Shown: one piece after another, positions 50,921-63,550 of the stretch
Layout: each line of letters begins with the position of its first letter
Position numbering within the stretch: the first letter of the stretch is position 1
Source: Latrodectus hesperus
Lineage: Eukaryota > Arthropoda > Arachnida > Araneae > Theridiidae
DNA length: 64,000 nt
Reading direction: 5' to 3'
Assembly: GCA_037975125.1 (NCBI GenBank)
Contig: CM075857.1
Location: 27,212,582-27,276,581 of the forward strand
The notes under the pieces: model-generated
Seen by the model: the letters and a program-made list of their open reading frames with translations, nothing else
Told to the model about the DNA's origin: nothing
Database searches by the model: none
Translations under genes and position numbers: made by a program

Positions 50921-51265
50921 AGGAGCGAGTAGCCTAGTGCTAAAGGCATCGACCTTCCACACGGAAGGGTGGGGTTCGATTCAGAATGCCACCAAAATAT
51001 ACGTGCTCGTTGCTGCTGGGTAATCGAAAGTCTTGTGCTCGATCATTGAGAAGTTACCATGGGTGTAATGGCCTGGAGCGAATTTCTTCCCCCCTGCAAA
51101 TCAATGCCAAAATTGAAAGAGTGGATCCTCTGGTGGCGCCCTCTTTCGAAGAAGTACTGAGAGCAAAGTCGTACCTTCGTGGTGCTCTAGTTAAACAAAA
51201 GAAGCACTCTATTGACTTAAATTCGCATAGCCAATGGAATAGCAAGCTTGGCCAAGTAGCAACAT
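50921..51265 (+). mobile_element. SINE family B, full length with tRNA head and imperfect TSD
   Basis: The head at 50,921 has gagtagcctagtgctaaagg (A-box region) and ggggttcgattcagaatgcc (B box). The body, from about 51,005, matches the truncated copies at 20,494 and 21,920. The tail is short (agcaacataaa). Flanks aaatggaaga (50,911-50,920) and aaaaggaaga (51,266-51,275) agree at 9 of 10 positions. Confidence 0.85.
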
Positions 51266-51279
51266 AAAAGGAAGAGAAC

Positions 51280-52040
51280 TCAAATTATGAATTATTACAA
51301 AAACAGGAAAGCAACTTTCACGATCACATTTGGACATTTAATATTCAGTCTAAAAAAAGCAGAAACTGTCTAACTATTGTAAATACAAAAAAAAAAAAAA
51401 AAAAAAACTCTGTAAGCTTTTATTCCTCCATTTTTACTTTTCCTTTTTTCTTGCTAATTATATTCATAGATCTTTTTGTGCCGGCTTCAATGTTAAAGAT
51501 TTCAGTTATATATATAGTTTAATGCAATGATTATAAAAATATCGTTGATGAATGGGAAAAATCATATACCTTGCATCATCTTGCAGTCTCTTATAAAAAA
51601 GATATTAATGATATTTTAAAAGGATGATTATATGGGAAATTATGTCGATGAAATTTAAAAACTGAGCACTTATATCATCATGCAGGCTCACAGTGAAGAT
51701 GGCAATCATATGTTTTAATAAGATTTCTATAAAAATAATTACGGAAGAGATTAGAAATTGAAAATGAAGAATTATTTAATTTCATAAATGATTAAACCAA
51801 GAGTAATTTACATCTTTTTTATTTTTGAGTTTTATAGAATACATATTACTTCAGAATAAATATTTTTTTGTATCATACTACTGGCTAACAGGATTTGTAA
51901 TGTTCACACGTTTTATACAGGACTGTACTGAGTTACTTAACATTTAATTCAATAAGAATATTGTGTGATTTTAAGAAATTTGTTCACTAAACTAGTGCAT
52001 ATATAACGTAAGTAAAAATATAATTTTAAAGAGAAAAATA
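51280..52040. other. AT-rich sequence with an A homopolymer
   Basis: A pure A run of about 22 bases at 51,386-51,407. Otherwise no feature seen. Confidence 0.55.
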
Positions 52041-52054
52041 TAACTGTAAAAGTG

Positions 52055-52441
52055 TTTTCGTTGTTCCTTATGACATTTCGACAAGCCAAGCTCTCTAGGC
52101 TGTTGGCAATGCCAATTTCAGTCAATAGGGTGTGTCTTTCATTTAACTAGAGTACCAAGATGGTGAAAGTAGGACTTTTTCTTAACTCCTCTGATAGATG
52201 GCACCACCAGAGGATCCACTCCCTCAATTTTGACATTGATCTGCTGGGGAAGAAATTTGCTCCAGGCCATTGCACCCATGGTAACTGCTCAACGACCGAC
52301 CACTGGATTTTCCATTCCACAGATTTAACGAGCACGTATATATATCACTTGTACTCGGTGGGTCTGTAGCGAAGATTGGAAATCGAAAATTGCCCTTTTG
52401 GACGGAAGGCCTATGTTCTAATCACTAGTCTACCAGTGCCT
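52055..52441 (-). mobile_element. SINE family B, full length, opposite strand
   Basis: The minus-strand head ends at 52,441 (aaggcactggtagactagtg), with B-box region gcaattttcgatttcc. The body is collinear with the 50,921 copy (ccatgggtgcaatggcctgg) and the tail is cataaggaacaacg. The flanks taactgtaaaagtg (52,041-52,054) and taattgtgaaagta (52,442-52,455) agree at 11 of 14 positions, an aged TSD. Confidence 0.85.
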
Positions 52442-52488
52442 TAATTGTGAAAGTAAAATCTTTTATAAATTTATTCTATTATATACAT

Positions 52489-53760
<1,272 letters not shown>

Positions 53761-53762
53761 TA

Positions 53763-53763
<1 letters not shown>

Positions 53764-53817
<54 letters not shown>
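53764..53817. repeat. (TA)n microsatellite
   Basis: About 54 bp of alternating TA. Confidence 0.96.
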
Positions 53818-53819
<2 letters not shown>

Positions 53820-53823
<4 letters not shown>

Positions 53824-54609
53824 GTTAATAGCAGTCTTTAAATTGTTCTAAACAAAATCGATGAGATTCATGTTTAAAGACTGAAAAATTTACAGTAAGT
53901 ATATAGTATATAGTTTGTCGTACTTTTTAAAAGTTCCAAAAAAAGTGAAAATGTCTTATTAGCTTGTGATATTGCTTATTTTACTGACGTTTCATATTTA
54001 TAAATTAAATAAATCAAGCATAAAAAAAGCTGATTTAAGATGATTCAAAATTAACTTATTTTTTCATTTCATTTAAAATATATTATTATTTACTTTTATT
54101 TTTATACGTAAAGCCGAAGATAATAACTAATATTTTCAAACATTTTATTCCTACAAAAACATATCAATTGAAAATTTCATGAATACCATTAATAAAATTA
54201 ATTTTGCAAAATAAATCAAAATGATATACAATGGTTGGAAAAAAATTGACATATAATGATAGATTTTCCATTTGTTGTAAAATATGTGGAGGCAAAGGTC
54301 ATTCATAGAAAAAAATGATTATTATTTAAGAACATTTGTGGTTTATATATTTTAAATTTTCACCATATATTCAAAGATAAACTAAGCTTTAATGGGGTCG
54401 CTACTTTTTTATGTGTATACAAGTAGACATTTCTCGCATGACAAAATTCTGGTATGTTGTCGTGAGGAATTTTATACAAAATATATTTCGTTTTCTTCTA
54501 AATTATAAGTTCTTTAGTGTGGTTGCCATCACCATCTCATAACATTCCAATAATCACAAATAGAAAACAATAATTACACACAAGATATTGCGTTGTCAGA
54601 TTAAAGATA
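53820..54609. other. AT-rich sequence, nothing recognised
   Basis: No gene or repeat family seen up to the scaffold gap. Confidence 0.55.
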
Positions 54610-55109
54610 NNNNNNNNNNNNNNNNNNNNNNNNNNNNNNNNNNNNNNNNNNNNNNNNNNNNNNNNNNNNNNNNNNNNNNNNNNNNNNNNNNNNNNNNNNN
54701 NNNNNNNNNNNNNNNNNNNNNNNNNNNNNNNNNNNNNNNNNNNNNNNNNNNNNNNNNNNNNNNNNNNNNNNNNNNNNNNNNNNNNNNNNNNNNNNNNNNN
54801 NNNNNNNNNNNNNNNNNNNNNNNNNNNNNNNNNNNNNNNNNNNNNNNNNNNNNNNNNNNNNNNNNNNNNNNNNNNNNNNNNNNNNNNNNNNNNNNNNNNN
54901 NNNNNNNNNNNNNNNNNNNNNNNNNNNNNNNNNNNNNNNNNNNNNNNNNNNNNNNNNNNNNNNNNNNNNNNNNNNNNNNNNNNNNNNNNNNNNNNNNNNN
55001 NNNNNNNNNNNNNNNNNNNNNNNNNNNNNNNNNNNNNNNNNNNNNNNNNNNNNNNNNNNNNNNNNNNNNNNNNNNNNNNNNNNNNNNNNNNNNNNNNNNN
55101 NNNNNNNNN
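54610..55109. other. assembly gap, exactly 500 N
   Basis: A round-number run of N marks a scaffold join of unknown true length. Reading frames across it are meaningless. Whatever precedes the GC-rich sequence at 55,110 is missing. Confidence 0.99.
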
Positions 55110-55110
55110 C

Positions 55111-56648
55111 CATGGAGGAAGGAATATAAGAGGAGCCGTTCTAACCGCGAAATAGCGTGAGCGCCGGTGAAGTAGCTAGCAGACGATACCACGCCCACCT
55201 TGACTTTCAAGAGAAACGGTACTTTCTTACTGAGGGCACTGTAAAAGCAAGCATTATTTTCGTTTAAATTACACACATCGAAATAAAACTGATCTAAATT
55301 ACTTACTATTTGTAAAAAAGTTATTTTTATTGATAGTTAAGTGCTTATTTTGTATTTTTTCTACTTATTAATATTATGTATTTCAATGAAGAAATTTTAG
55401 GCGTGTTACTCACCTTATTGACTGAGATACACTTGAAAAATTATGAAGTAAATTAAATATCATATAATATTTATAATCATGGGAAAAAGTGTCAATTTTT
55501 CTTTTCTTTGTTGTTACTCAGTGGCAAAGTTTCCTACCCATGTTATTTCCTGTGATTTTATCTATGCATGCAATATTCTGCTACTTGGTTATAATTTTTC
55601 TTTTTATAAGAAAGAATTATATTTCTGTATATAAATTTATTTATATCTATATAGTAAAAGTATTTTTATTTTGATGTATTTTGAGTCCAATATTAGAACA
55701 AAAAGTTTTTATCAATTATTTGTAAATAAATTTCGTTAAATAAGTATAAAAAAAATTAAAGTCAACTGTAAAAACCCTAGAAACTAAATATTTTAATCTA
55801 AAATTGATTTTGAATAAATCTTGATTTATTATATTAAATAAGATTTATACAAGATTAAAATATCTTCTCAAAAAGTATATTTTAATATTAATGTAATGTT
55901 AAAAACTAAGTACTTTAGTTTAAAAAAATTGGAATCTATTCAATAATAATACAATTAAATGCATTCCTAAACTTATAAAATTGATCTCCTTCAAATTAAT
56001 TTTTTTACAGAGAGATAAGTTTTTAATATAATGCAATATAAAATTTTAATTTTAATTAAAATATAATTTTAAAACATTAGTTTAATATTTAAATTTGCAT
56101 ATTTTTTTTAAGTATGCACACACATGAAAGCATTTGTAGAGTTAAGAACTTGGTAATGTTTAATATTACACATAATGTGAAGAAACTTGTAGAATTAAAT
56201 ATGTAAGTTGTCATTAAGGTTTTTTTTTAAAAAAATTCCATTTGAATTAATAAACAACCTATATATGGAAAAAAATTTTAAAAAATTTTAAAAAATCAGT
56301 TTTTAATTTTTTCACGCTTGCTTTTGGCATATAAAATTGAACAATATGATGCACATGCAACAGGATTAGAAACATTAACTTTAGTGAGCAAAAAGTTTTA
56401 AAGATTAATGAAATTACCTATGAAAAGTTACTCCAGGAATTTTTTTGAAGGTCGACTTGTACATCCATAAGCACAGCAAGCAGCCATTATTATTTAAAAT
56501 TAGAAAATTCCGAATAACAACAAATTCAACAAGAATCTTTATAGTAAACAACAGGTTTTAGTGTAATGTTTTGGAAGACAGAGGGGATATGACACATGCG
56601 TCAAGCGCTGACCAATAGGGCGGCTCCTCTTATATTCCTTCCTCCATG
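55111..56648. repeat. 28-bp perfect inverted repeat enclosing about 1.5 kb
   Basis: 55,111-55,138 (starting catggaggaaggaatataag) is the exact reverse complement of 56,621-56,648. Each arm holds a TATA-like box (aatataagagg), and each is followed, reading outward from the TATA box, by different GC-richer sequence (tagcgtgagcgccggtgaag on the left, a ccctattggtcagcgc CCAAT-like word on the right arm's minus strand). The left arm touches the gap, so it may be longer. The enclosed sequence, 55,260-56,560, is AT-rich with nothing recognised. Could be two promoters of one repeat family or terminal repeats of an unknown element. Confidence 0.7.
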
Positions 56649-56649
56649 A

Positions 56650-57580
56650 TTTCTACTAACTTGAGGAGTTTATTTTACCCTCAAAAATATTTTGCTATCA
56701 ATTAATCTATTGAAAACATAATGATTCATTAAAATTCCTTCACATAAAATGATTAAAATTTTAATGCTTTTATAGTTTGTTAATAGTTTTATAAATAAAA
56801 TTAAATAGTTTTTATTGCTTAAATAATTTTAAAGGCTTCATTTAAAATTAAAATATGTAATTCATACATGTGTATGAAAGAAGCATGTACTAAATTGTTG
56901 AAATGACTATTTTTCCTGTGTCTGTATACTACAATTATAACGCCTTGCTATAATTATAGGCATATTAATTTTTTATTAATTTCGGTTTTTGTAAATTACC
57001 TTAAGAAAAACGATGAGAAATAATTTTTAAAATGTTATTTAACAAATGAAACATTAAATATATATGCTAGATTAGAATTTATAGTAAAAAAATTTATCTT
57101 TATTATGTGCTTATTTAACACAAATTAATGTGCTCTTATTAAAATCACTTTATAGGAGTTTAAAAATGTTTACACGTTATTTCAAAATTTCATGATCCAA
57201 TTTTACATTAGTTATTATTTATTCCAGAAAGTGTTGTATATCAAAACAATTTCTGGTCTCTTCTACTTTCCTTAAAAAGTCATATAAAGACAACTATTTC
57301 ACCAAAACGCAAATAATTTAAACGTATAACTACAGTATCAATTAAGTATTTAGCTAAGAGAAATGCCAAATTTATTAATAATTTATACTAGCAATCAAGC
57401 ATGTTTTATGGATATAAGTTTTAATTTTGTTATTCTATGAATAATAATTAATATTTTAATAATTTAATTTAATTCCTTCTATCAACTCTTTGAAAGTAAT
57501 TATTATTCTTTTGTTTTGAAAATTCTGCATTTTTTTTAAGAAAGCGTGATATTTTTCTAAAAAGAAAAAATGCTTTGTAC
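56650..57580. other. AT-rich sequence, nothing recognised
   Basis: No gene or repeat family seen. Confidence 0.55.
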
Positions 57581-57745
57581 TAACGACTTTAAAATTCCGT
57601 TCCAAGACAACGATAAGCGATTTTAAAGTTTCTGAAGTTCTAAAATAACGATAATGACTTTAAAGTTACGAAACAATGAGAACAGCTTTAAAATTACGGA
57701 AGTTATAAGATAACGTAATGTAGAAACATTCCACATAACGACTTT
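57580..57745. repeat. decayed tandem repeat
   Basis: Imperfect recurrences of cgactttaaaattccg, gcgattttaaagtttc, tgactttaaagttacg and agctttaaaattacgg with intervening gataacg-like words, at spacings of about 30-55 bp. It leads directly into the 945-bp tandem duplication. Confidence 0.5.
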
Positions 57746-57943
57746 GAGAAGTTATCAATGGATGGAAGTTTCTGTAAAGCGTAGAATAGAGGGCGTTATT
57801 ACCGTGGAGATTTAGAAAACTTCCGGCACGAAATTTCCTGCTTACTATTCCATTATTGTCTTATACATTTGTGCTTGTTTTCTGTAGTTTCCATTGCTTT
57901 TGAGAAATTTTAATATTAGTAATTATCCATAAAAAAATTTTAA

Positions 57944-58075
57944 ATGCAGAAAGCAAATAAAGGTACTAGTTGTTGCGAAGCATTTGGTTGCAGTATGCGA
58001 GTTGGAACAAATTTACTTTCGCCAGTGAAAATGTTCAAATTTCCAATAGAACCCGATTTACAATCATTAATTTAA
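57944..58075 (+). pseudogene. THAP-domain N-terminal half, unit 1 copy
   Basis: ATG at 57,944, 43 codons to a stop: CCEAFGCSMRVG, then KMFKFPIEPDL. A Cys pair spaced C-x4-C, followed after about 14 residues by an F.FP motif, is the first half of a THAP zinc finger (C-x2-4-C ... C-x2-H), the DNA-binding domain of P-element-type transposases and host THAP proteins. The second half, with the C-x2-H ligands and the AVPTIF box, is missing and no splice donor follows. It may be a relic of exon 1 of a THAP gene or P-like transposon. Confidence 0.4.
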
Positions 58076-58801
58076 TTAGCTATATATTAAATCAATTCTT
58101 AAAAATAAGACTTAAATTTAATTGCAATAAAAACCAAGATTTGTTTAAAATTTTAATGAACTAGTAAATAAACACATCATAACAATTTTGTTCTACTCAT
58201 TATTGATACCAATGCATATACTCTAACATGATCAAGAAAATTTTAAGGAAATTTATAATACTATAAATGAAAGCATAAATAATACCTTGCTTAATATTTG
58301 AAATGATTTATAGTTCAATCACGCGCCAAATATATTTCTTGAAATTTTTGAATAAATGTATAAAATTAAAAATTAGTTAAAGAAGAAAATGATTAACAAC
58401 TGACATAGATAATAACAAAAGTTAGAATATGGGTTGTAATTCATCAACAATTGATCCAAATATCGCCAATAAGAGTGATTCCCCGCAAAATATGGTAATC
58501 AATCAGGATTATTTAAGTAACTATTAAAAAATTTCTTAAAAATTTACGGGATCACCACTGATTGCATCCTTATTAAAAATTATGATTTTAACGGATAAAA
58601 TAAAATTTTTTTTTCGAAAACAAAAATAAATATCTAAAAATATTTAAATAAAAATTTTTGCGATTGCATTGATTTTCAATGGGAAGAGAGCAAACCGAAA
58701 GTATGGATGGAAGTTTCTGTAAAGCGTAGAATAGAGGGCGCTACTACCGTGGAGATCTAGAAAACTTTCGGCTTGAAACTTCCTGCCTACTATTCTATTA
58801 T

Positions 58802-59030
58802 ATTTTTTATTATTTTATTTATAACATTACATATATTCAGACTTGTATGCTTGATTCTTGAGATCCGCTTGTAAGTCTTCGTCGATATTAGAACAAACAG
58901 CACAATGACAGATGTACAACCCAGAAGAATAACGAAGAAAACACTCAGTGCCACGGTGGGAATTGAACCCACACTCCTACGCTCTCAAGCGATTAGCAGT
59001 GATACCTTTGACCACTCAGCCACGGAGGGC
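58802..59030 (-). mobile_element. SINE family D inserted in unit 2 of the tandem duplication
   Basis: The minus-strand head at 59,030 (gccctccgtggctgagtggt) is followed by the tRNA-Ser(GCT)-like arm (actgctaatcg) and the B box gggttcaattcccacc, the body shared with 46,909, and an AT-rich tail. The target repeats are cctactattctattat (58,786-58,801) and cctactctattat (59,031-59,043, three bases lost). Unit 1 keeps the empty site at about 57,840-57,856, showing the SINE came after the duplication. Confidence 0.92.
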
Positions 59031-59133
59031 CCTACTCTATTATTGTCTTATACCATTGTGCTTGTTTTCTGTAGTTTCCATTGCTTTTGAGAAATATTCA
59101 TTAAAAAGTAATTATCCTATAAAATTTTTTGAA

Positions 59134-59259
59134 ATGCAGAAATCAAATATAGGTTGCAGCTGTTGCGTAGCATTTGGTTGCAATATGCGATCTGGAACAA
59201 ATTTACTTTCGCAAGTGAAAATGTTCGAATTTCCAATGGAACCCGATTTAACTCCTTAA
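59134..59259 (+). pseudogene. THAP-domain N-terminal half, unit 2 copy
   Basis: ATG at 59,134, 41 codons: CSCCVAFGCNMRSG, then KMFEFPMEPDL and stop. This copy is closer to canonical THAP spelling than the unit 1 copy (CCVAFGC, an acidic residue after F). The differences between copies are mostly single bases, and both frames stay open over the same 40 codons. As in unit 1, the frame ends right after the FP motif. No GT donor sits at a matching position. Confidence 0.45.
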
Positions 59260-59897
59260 TTTAATTAGATATGTATGAAATCAATTCTTAAAAATAAGTT
59301 TTAAATTTTAATTGCAATGAAAATCAAGATTTGCTTAAAATATTAATAAACAACCAGTAAATAAACACATCATAACAATTTTGTTCTACTCATTATTGAT
59401 ACCAATTCATATATTCCAGCATGATCAAGAAAATTTTAATGAAATTTATAATACAATAAAGGAAAGCATAAATAATACCTTGCTTAGTATTTAAAATGAT
59501 TTATAGTTCAATCGCACGCAAAATATATTTCCTGAAATTTTGGAATAAATGCATAAAATTAAAAATTAATTAGAGTAGAAAATGATTAACAATTGAGATA
59601 AATAATAACAAGAGTTTGAATATGGGTTACGATACATCATTCATCAACAATTGATCCTAATATCGCCAATTAATAAGAGCGATTCTTCGCAAAATATGGT
59701 AATCCATCAGGATTATTTAAGTAAAAATTAAAAAAAATTTTTTTTTAATTTACGGAATCACCACTGATTGCACTCGTATTAAAAATTATGATTTTAACGG
59801 ATAAAATAAAAAAAATTTCGAAAGCAGAAATAAATACCTAAAAATATTTCAATAAATATTTTTGCGATTGCATTGATTTTCAAAGGGAAGAGAGAAA

Positions 59898-60298
59898 ACC
59901 GGAAGTATTTGAGATGGCTTCCGGTCAACTGAGGTTAGTTTTTGTTTACATTGAAAATCCATCCATATGTGATGGTTTCCAGTCAACTATAAGATTAGTT
60001 TTTGCTTACATTAAAAACTTCATCCATACCGGAACGATTTCAGCAATTACAGAAAAAAAACGTTATCTTAATAACAAAATTTTTGAAGAACGGGTAATTT
60101 ATTAAACAATTATAAGTTGATAACGGTTCTTAAATAACAGTTCAATTAAATAACGATTATCTCTACTTAAAGTTCTTGTATGAATTATTAAACAAGCGAC
60201 CATCTTGAGAGACGCTTGTGATGCTGTAGTAAAAGATCATCATCTTAAATACTTGATCATCTAAATTAAAAAGTTTTTTTTAAATTCTCTTCAAAAGA
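59898..60298 (+). promoter_or_regulatory. candidate promoter with paired ETS sites
   Basis: accggaagt (59,898-59,906) and cttccggt (59,918-59,925) are inverted GABP/ETS consensus sites 11 bp apart, with another near-match (accggaac) at about 60,028. gaccatcttgag at 60,199-60,210 contains a YY1-like core on the minus strand. 59,911-60,030 is also a short tandem duplication of about 60 bp (gatggcttccggtcaactga / gatggtttccagtcaactat). This combination is usual for TATA-less housekeeping promoters. Confidence 0.4.
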
Positions 60299-60332
60299 AT
60301 GGGACGACCACTTAAAAGACCTGGTGGAAGAG
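60299..60332 (+). CDS. candidate first coding exon (MGRPLKRPGGR) with splice donor
   Basis: ATG at 60,299 in an optimal context (A at -3, G at +4). Eleven codons plus one base, then gtaaat at 60,333-60,338 after aagag, a fair donor. It lies 370 bp downstream of the paired ETS sites. A possible continuation is an acceptor-like ctaatgcag ending at 61,705, whose phase fits and gives DRRSFWVANRIP and onward to a stop at 61,801-61,803, for 43 residues in total. I do not recognise the peptide. The second exon is speculative. Confidence 0.35.
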
Positions 60333-60339
60333 GTAAATT

Positions 60340-62120
60340 TGTCTCCCTTATTTATTGAATTGATATAAGATAGTAAAATATGTTTATCCTACTAAAATAT
60401 GTTAAAATATTAGAAATCTTTGTACGTTTCCGTTATAATCATTGGTTTTTCCATTATATTATTGGCTTTTAAATTTGACCATAAATTTTCCATTTTATGA
60501 TTGACTTTTTATTACCATTATTACGGGAAAGAAAAAATCATAAATTACTGTCATAAATAATCCATTTGCTTCATGTATACATTTACGTTATCGGAAACTA
60601 CTAAAATATAACACATTTTATATACATTTGATAAATTAAATAATATTGATAAAACATTTAAATACGAATGTTTATTTCTGTTATGAACTGCTTAGCAATT
60701 ACATCAATGATCGATTGTGTACGTATAATGTAATAGTAAATTTTTTTTTTTAATGAAAGAATGTTAAATTTAGCTGTATTTTACTCTTAGTGACTTGTCA
60801 TCGTAATGCTCTTTTAACGAAAGAAATTTTCACCAATCAATCTTTTGCGTCAACTAGCTTTAGCACTGCTTAGCATTTAATGTTTAGTACATTTTAGTCA
60901 GTTTTTGCACAAAAATAATTCGATTTAGAATATATTACATTTAAAATAAAATATTGACCTAATAAAATCATCGTATTCACGTTATTTTTAATTCTCTGTG
61001 AAAAAGCAAGATATTTTTTTAGGATCAAAAGCGAGGGTGTAATGGAAAAGTACCAAATATTTTAGTTTATTAAATGAAGTTAAAAAAATTCTTTGATGAC
61101 ATAAAAAAACAAATTTTGATTTTTCTATGTCATTGATTCCTTATATTATTTATTTTGGAGTTTTTACTAGTCGTATTGAGAAAAGTCAAACGTAATTTAC
61201 TTTTGATTTTCATTATAATTAACATTGCAACGAAACATTCTTAAAATTGAAAAATTTTACATTTACGTTCATCTGCAACACTTTTCAGAGGTATTTGTAT
61301 AAACTATAATTATACATTTTTACCATTGTTCGTTTTCTGTAACTGTTAAAAAGTCAATTATCAAAGTGAAAAAAGTTCAGAAGCATCAATAAGTATTGTA
61401 TTGGATTTTCTTCTTATAAATACTATTACTTGTTGTAATATTCACAAATTGTCTCCTATAAACTATATAATATTAATGCAAAGTCTCTGTCAATTAAAAA
61501 GTTTTCTTGGATAGTTTGATTACTATTTAAAGTTTTTGTGTTGTAAATTTATACAATTGGGTTTTAACTCACAAAAATTTAAATTAGTAATAATATGATT
61601 AAATAAACTTGTTTCTAAACATGTAATATATCTTTTATTTTAAAATCTGACAACCCTGATCTAGGATTTTGAGAGATAGTTATTAGACCCCAATTTCTAA
61701 TGCAGATAGGCGCTCATTCTGGGTTGCTAATCGAATTCCAATACTTATGTCTACTCCACTTGGCAAAACAGATTTTGCTCATTTGTCAAGACTGTGGCTG
61801 TAATACTCAGTTTTACTGACTCATGTAAATATGCTAGAGCTTTTCCATGTCTTAAAATATATTTATATCCTTATCTGAAATTATCTGACTATTGAAGAAT
61901 TTTCCAAACTTCTGATCCATCAATTAGCTCTGATATGTTTTACCTAAACACCTTTATAATGTTAATGTAGATCAGAGCATAAGATCTCTGATACCTCATC
62001 ATAATCCAATTGATTTTATCTCTCATTGTCAGAAGAGAAACCCCCATTGTAAGTTTATTGGCTGTATAATCTTTCTGTATTAAAATCCTTGTAGGATACT
62101 CCTTGGACTTATTCTTAAAT
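60340..62120. other. AT-rich sequence; GC-richer patch at 61.65-62.1 kb
   Basis: Nothing recognised up to 61,640. From there to 62,120 the DNA is less AT-rich and contains the possible acceptor and exon at 61,706-61,803. It could be intron, UTR or a decayed element. Confidence 0.4.
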
Positions 62121-62128
62121 GTTTATTG

Positions 62129-62563
62129 CAGACCTGCCAACTTTTACGCATCGTGCGTAAATTTTACGCAAGATCCACAGGTTTTACGCTTTTACTGATA
62201 GCATGAATTATTTTACGCGTTTCGGTTCTTCTAGGAAAAGTTTAAAAAGGAAAAAAAAATTTTTTATATCTTAGCACATAATGGCGATCTTTTCTTGTTA
62301 GCCATGATGAGAAGCAAAAATTAGCACCCCATTCAACCCATCTGTGGGAAGAGAGAAATAACTACCCGGACTGTGTGGTCGCAGAGACTCCGAAAATGCA
62401 CATGTCAAACCTTTTTTCTATCGGGGGGTGGGGGGAGAAAGCCTCCAGCTTGAAAAACTATAGATGGGGAAAAGAAATGGTAGAGGTATAATTTTTTCTT
62501 TAGTCACACAGATTAAAACTGAAAAGTTTTACTGAAATACTTTTCTAAAAGTTGGCAGGTATG
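62129..62563. mobile_element. hAT-type MITE with TTTTACGC subterminal repeats
   Basis: The ends cagacctgccaacttttacg (62,129) and catacctgccaacttttaga (inward from 62,563) match at 17 of the first 18 bases. Flanking words tgtttattg and tgttattg suggest an 8-bp target duplication with one indel. Four ttttacgc words plus a reverse-oriented gcgtaa lie within the first 90 bp, arranged like transposase-binding repeats of hAT elements. A G-rich run (ggggggtggggggag) sits near 62,421-62,436. No transposase frame. Confidence 0.75.
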
Positions 62564-62569
62564 TTATTG

Positions 62570-63550
62570 AAGCTGTAATATCCATAATGCTTTTAATAAA
62601 TCCTGCATGTCTTTTTACTAGAAGCTTCATTTGCTTTCTGTTAGTATAAGAATTTTGATTGTTTTCTCCATTTAGGAAGATCCATATATTATGACTGAGT
62701 CCTCAGTAAAGATTATCACTGCCATTACTTTATGAAAACAAAATGTATAATCAACTTATAATTCTAATTATGATTTTAATCCATAGCAAGTAAATGTTGA
62801 TTTCTTCATGATTTACCAAACCTAACATGAGCAAAATGTTGCAGAGTAAAAATCTTAAATAATATAGTAATCTAAAATTGTTATTGAAAGATTTTAGGTT
62901 TTAAAAATAGAAAGTGATGGAAAATGGCTAGAATTATGCTGACTAAGCTGGTGGTTTTATAAACTTACAAAATACTTATACATTCATTATACTATGTAAC
63001 TTTCATGTGCTGCTCTATAAATTTCTTATTTTTCTCACACTTCAAATTAAAAAGAAAAATAGGTTAATTTTTTACCATCCATAATTCAATTACAACACAC
63101 TCACACTAAAAATTTCATAAAAAATTAATGTAAATTTTTAAAGTAAAAAAGAATGTAATTTCTTCAAAAAATTAACACTAAGCTTCAAGTATAACTTTAA
63201 ACAAAATGAAATTTTAAACTAACAGATTTTAATTTCACTTGAAACATTAAATAACCTCCCATACAGGTAAAAAAAACCAATCCGCTAAAGAGTAGAGAAC
63301 TGTACAGAGGGTAAAATGCGATAAAGTGTTCCAAACTGGTTTAATGGTTCGAAATGCATTTTCATGACGAGACTTTCGTTTTATGACTTAAGGTGATCGT
63401 ATGACATGCGCGAAATTTGTTTTGTGACAACCCTTGCTTTTAATGAATAATTTTATTTGTTTTCAATTAAAGAATGTTACGTTAATGTTCCTGCTATTGG
63501 ACAAGTTAAATTATCTCGAATTTTCATTTGGTCGGCCAGTTTATGATTTG
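62570..63550. other. AT-rich sequence, nothing recognised
   Basis: No gene or repeat family seen. Confidence 0.5.

Larger units (their letters stand above)
57759..59906 (+). repeat. tandem duplication, unit about 945-960 bp, two copies
   Basis: Unit 1 is 57,759-58,703 and unit 2 is 58,704-59,906, the latter enlarged by a SINE and its target duplication (58,802-59,043). The match is end to end: start tggatggaagtttctgtaaa in both, end gggaagagag..aaccg.aag in both, with scattered substitutions and small indels throughout (by eye roughly 85-90 percent identical). Each unit holds one short THAP-like frame. Confidence 0.92.

Noticed and set aside
54588..55276. Long frames across 54.6-55.3 kb
   Set aside because: They cross the 500-N assembly gap.
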